Positions 62,901-64,000 of a DNA stretch of 64,000 nt are shown piece after piece. The notes below the pieces were generated by a model. The model was not told the DNA's origin. It saw nothing but the letters and a program-made list of their open reading frames with translations, and searched no databases. A program made the position numbers and the translations under genes. Numbering within the stretch: the first letter of the stretch is position 1; each line of letters starts with the position of its first letter. The stretch is taken from contig NW_027475138.1 of the NCBI RefSeq assembly GCF_051020985.1, forward strand, positions 3,534,001 to 3,598,000, given 5' to 3'. The DNA is from Nomia melanderi. Its lineage: Eukaryota > Arthropoda > Insecta > Hymenoptera > Halictidae.

Positions 62901-64000
62901 TCGGGTGCTATTACAGATAGCGCAATAAATCAAAGTGCATTGTCTGTAGGAGGCCCTGGCGCATGAATCTGTGCAGCCGGATCGACCTCGGACCACCAGG
63001 GGCAGAGAAAACTACCGTCTCATGGGGCCGGACACTCAGGGCCAGGGACAAATCCAATATATATCTGGCGATATCTTGGGTGCTATTGGAGATAGCGCAA
63101 TAAACCAAAGTGCATTGTCTGTAGGAGGCCCTGGCGCATGAATCTGTGAGGCGGGAACGATCTCTGACCGCCAGGTGCAGAGAAAACCACAGTCTTATGG
63201 GCCAGGACACTCAGGGTCATGGGAAAATACAATATATATCTGGTGATATCTCGGGTGCTATTAGAGATAGCGCAATAAACCAAAGTGAATTATCTGCAGG
63301 AGGCCCTGGCGCATGCATCTGCGCAGCGGGAACGACCTCTGACCACCGGGGGCCGAGAAAACCACAGTCTCATGGGGCCGGACACTCAGGGTCGGGGAAA
63401 AATCCATCATATATCTGGTGATATCTCGGGTGCTATTACAGATAGCGCAATAAATCAAAGTGCATTATCTGTAGGAGGCCCTGGCGCATGAATCTGTGCA
63501 GCGGGAACGACCTCTGACCACCAGGGGCCGAGAAAACCACCGTCTCATGGGGCCGGACACTCTGGGTCGGGGAAAAATCCAATATATATCTGGTGATATC
63601 TCGGGTGCTATTAGAGATAGCGCGATAAATCAAAGTGACTTATCTGCAGGAGGCCCTGGCGCATGCATCTGTGCAGCGGGAACGACCTCGGACCTCCAGG
63701 GGCCGAGAAAACCACAGTCTCATGGGGCCGGACACTCAGGGTCAGGGGAAAATCCAACATATATTTGGTGATATCTCGGGTGCTATTACAGATAGCGCAA
63801 TAAATCAAAGTGAATTGTCTGTAGGAGGCCCTGGCGCATGAATCTGTGCAGCCGGAACGACCTCGAACCACCAGGGGCCGCGAAAACCACCGTCTCATGG
63901 GGCCGGACACTCAGGGTCAGTGAAAGATCCAATATATATCTGGTGGTATCTCGGGTGCTATTACAGATAGCGTAATAAATAAATGTGCATTGTCTGTAGG
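56954..64000. repeat. 44-monomer higher-order unit (7,697 bp), copy 2, cut by window end
   Basis: 7,047 bases match 49257-56303. The only differences I noticed are tactgatagc in copy 1 versus tacagatagc here (near 54344/62041) and the patch at 54572-54709. The remaining about 650 bases of the unit should lie just beyond the window. Such near-identity means either a very recent duplication or an assembly duplication. Confidence 0.92.

Larger units (their letters stand above)
1..64000. repeat. Satellite DNA array, 175-bp head-to-tail monomer, about 365 copies, continues past both window ends
   Basis: The same roughly 175-base unit recurs from the first to the last base, always in one orientation, with no intervening unrelated DNA. 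Anchor words such as tgatatctcgggtgctatta and gcagcgggaacgacctcgg recur every 175 bases, with rare steps of 174, 172 or 232. The consensus unit has 92 G+C of 175 bases and 9 CpG. Neither array edge is in the window. Long tandem arrays of nucleosome-scale monomers with multi-monomer higher-order repeats are typical of eukaryotic centromeric or pericentromeric heterochromatin; that location is inference here. I do not recognise the family and it does not look like primate alpha satellite. Open frames exist but are by-products: 175 is not divisible by 3, so each monomer shifts the frame and every frame soon closes. Confidence 0.98.

Noticed and set aside
1..64000. CRISPR array or other spacer-repeat system
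   Set aside because: The period is 175 bp with the whole unit conserved; there are no short repeats with variable spacers and no cas-like genes.
1..64000. Primate alpha satellite or rDNA spacer because of unit size
   Set aside because: Only the monomer length is similar to alpha satellite; I recognise none of its sequence. No rRNA gene sequence or subrepeat pattern typical of an rDNA spacer is present.

Overview
The whole 64,000-base window is one uninterrupted satellite DNA array. I see no protein-coding gene, no structural RNA gene, no transposon, no CRISPR array and no unique-sequence island. The basic unit is a 175-bp head-to-tail monomer, always in the same orientation, repeated about 365 times. 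The phase can be followed from base 1 to base 64,000. Only a few tens of bases are lost in total, one base (once three) at a time, and there is one 57-bp local duplication near 46.9 kb. The consensus monomer is about 53% G+C and keeps 9 CpG sites (observed/expected about 0.75 in the consensus). It has an AT-rich stretch next to an EcoRV-type GATATC and carries three short inverted repeats. A long homogeneous 175-bp array with higher-order structure points to a eukaryotic heterochromatic locus, possibly centromeric or pericentromeric. I do not recognise the family and cannot name the organism from the sequence.

The informative layer is the higher-order organisation. 1-2,386: 3-mer (525 bp) and 4-mer (700 bp) periodicity. 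2,387-5,340: the least homogenised stretch, with many private substitutions and one short 700-bp-offset copy. 5,341-26,283: mosaic of multi-monomer blocks, including a 3,478-bp block present twice in a 22-monomer (3,850-bp) register with only two differences seen, a third partial copy on its left, and chimeric blocks joining pieces up to 16 kb apart. 26,284-32,069: tandem 6-mer (1,048 bp) and 3-mer (525 bp) duplications. 32,018-40,850: 22/23-mer copying from 28-30 kb, two adjacent 15-mer (2,623 bp) units, a third partial one, and 349-bp dimers. 40,650-49,256: looser mosaic with 2-mer and 4-mer HORs and the 57-bp truncated monomer. 49,257-64,000: one 44-monomer unit (7,697 bp) followed by a second copy cut by the window end; the two differ visibly only by one substitution and one conversion-like patch.

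Three monomer classes matter. A and B forms differ at linked sites; A carries PstI CTGCAG and B carries CTGTAG. C forms have a divergent block of about 25-40 bp inside an otherwise normal 175-bp unit. Breakpoints between classes, clean one-monomer deletions and nested tandem duplications are what unequal crossing-over and gene conversion would leave. There is no gene set to interpret; what can be read here is how the array was built. I found no new enzymatic or defence system. Very recent duplications could also be assembly artefacts and should be checked against raw long reads.
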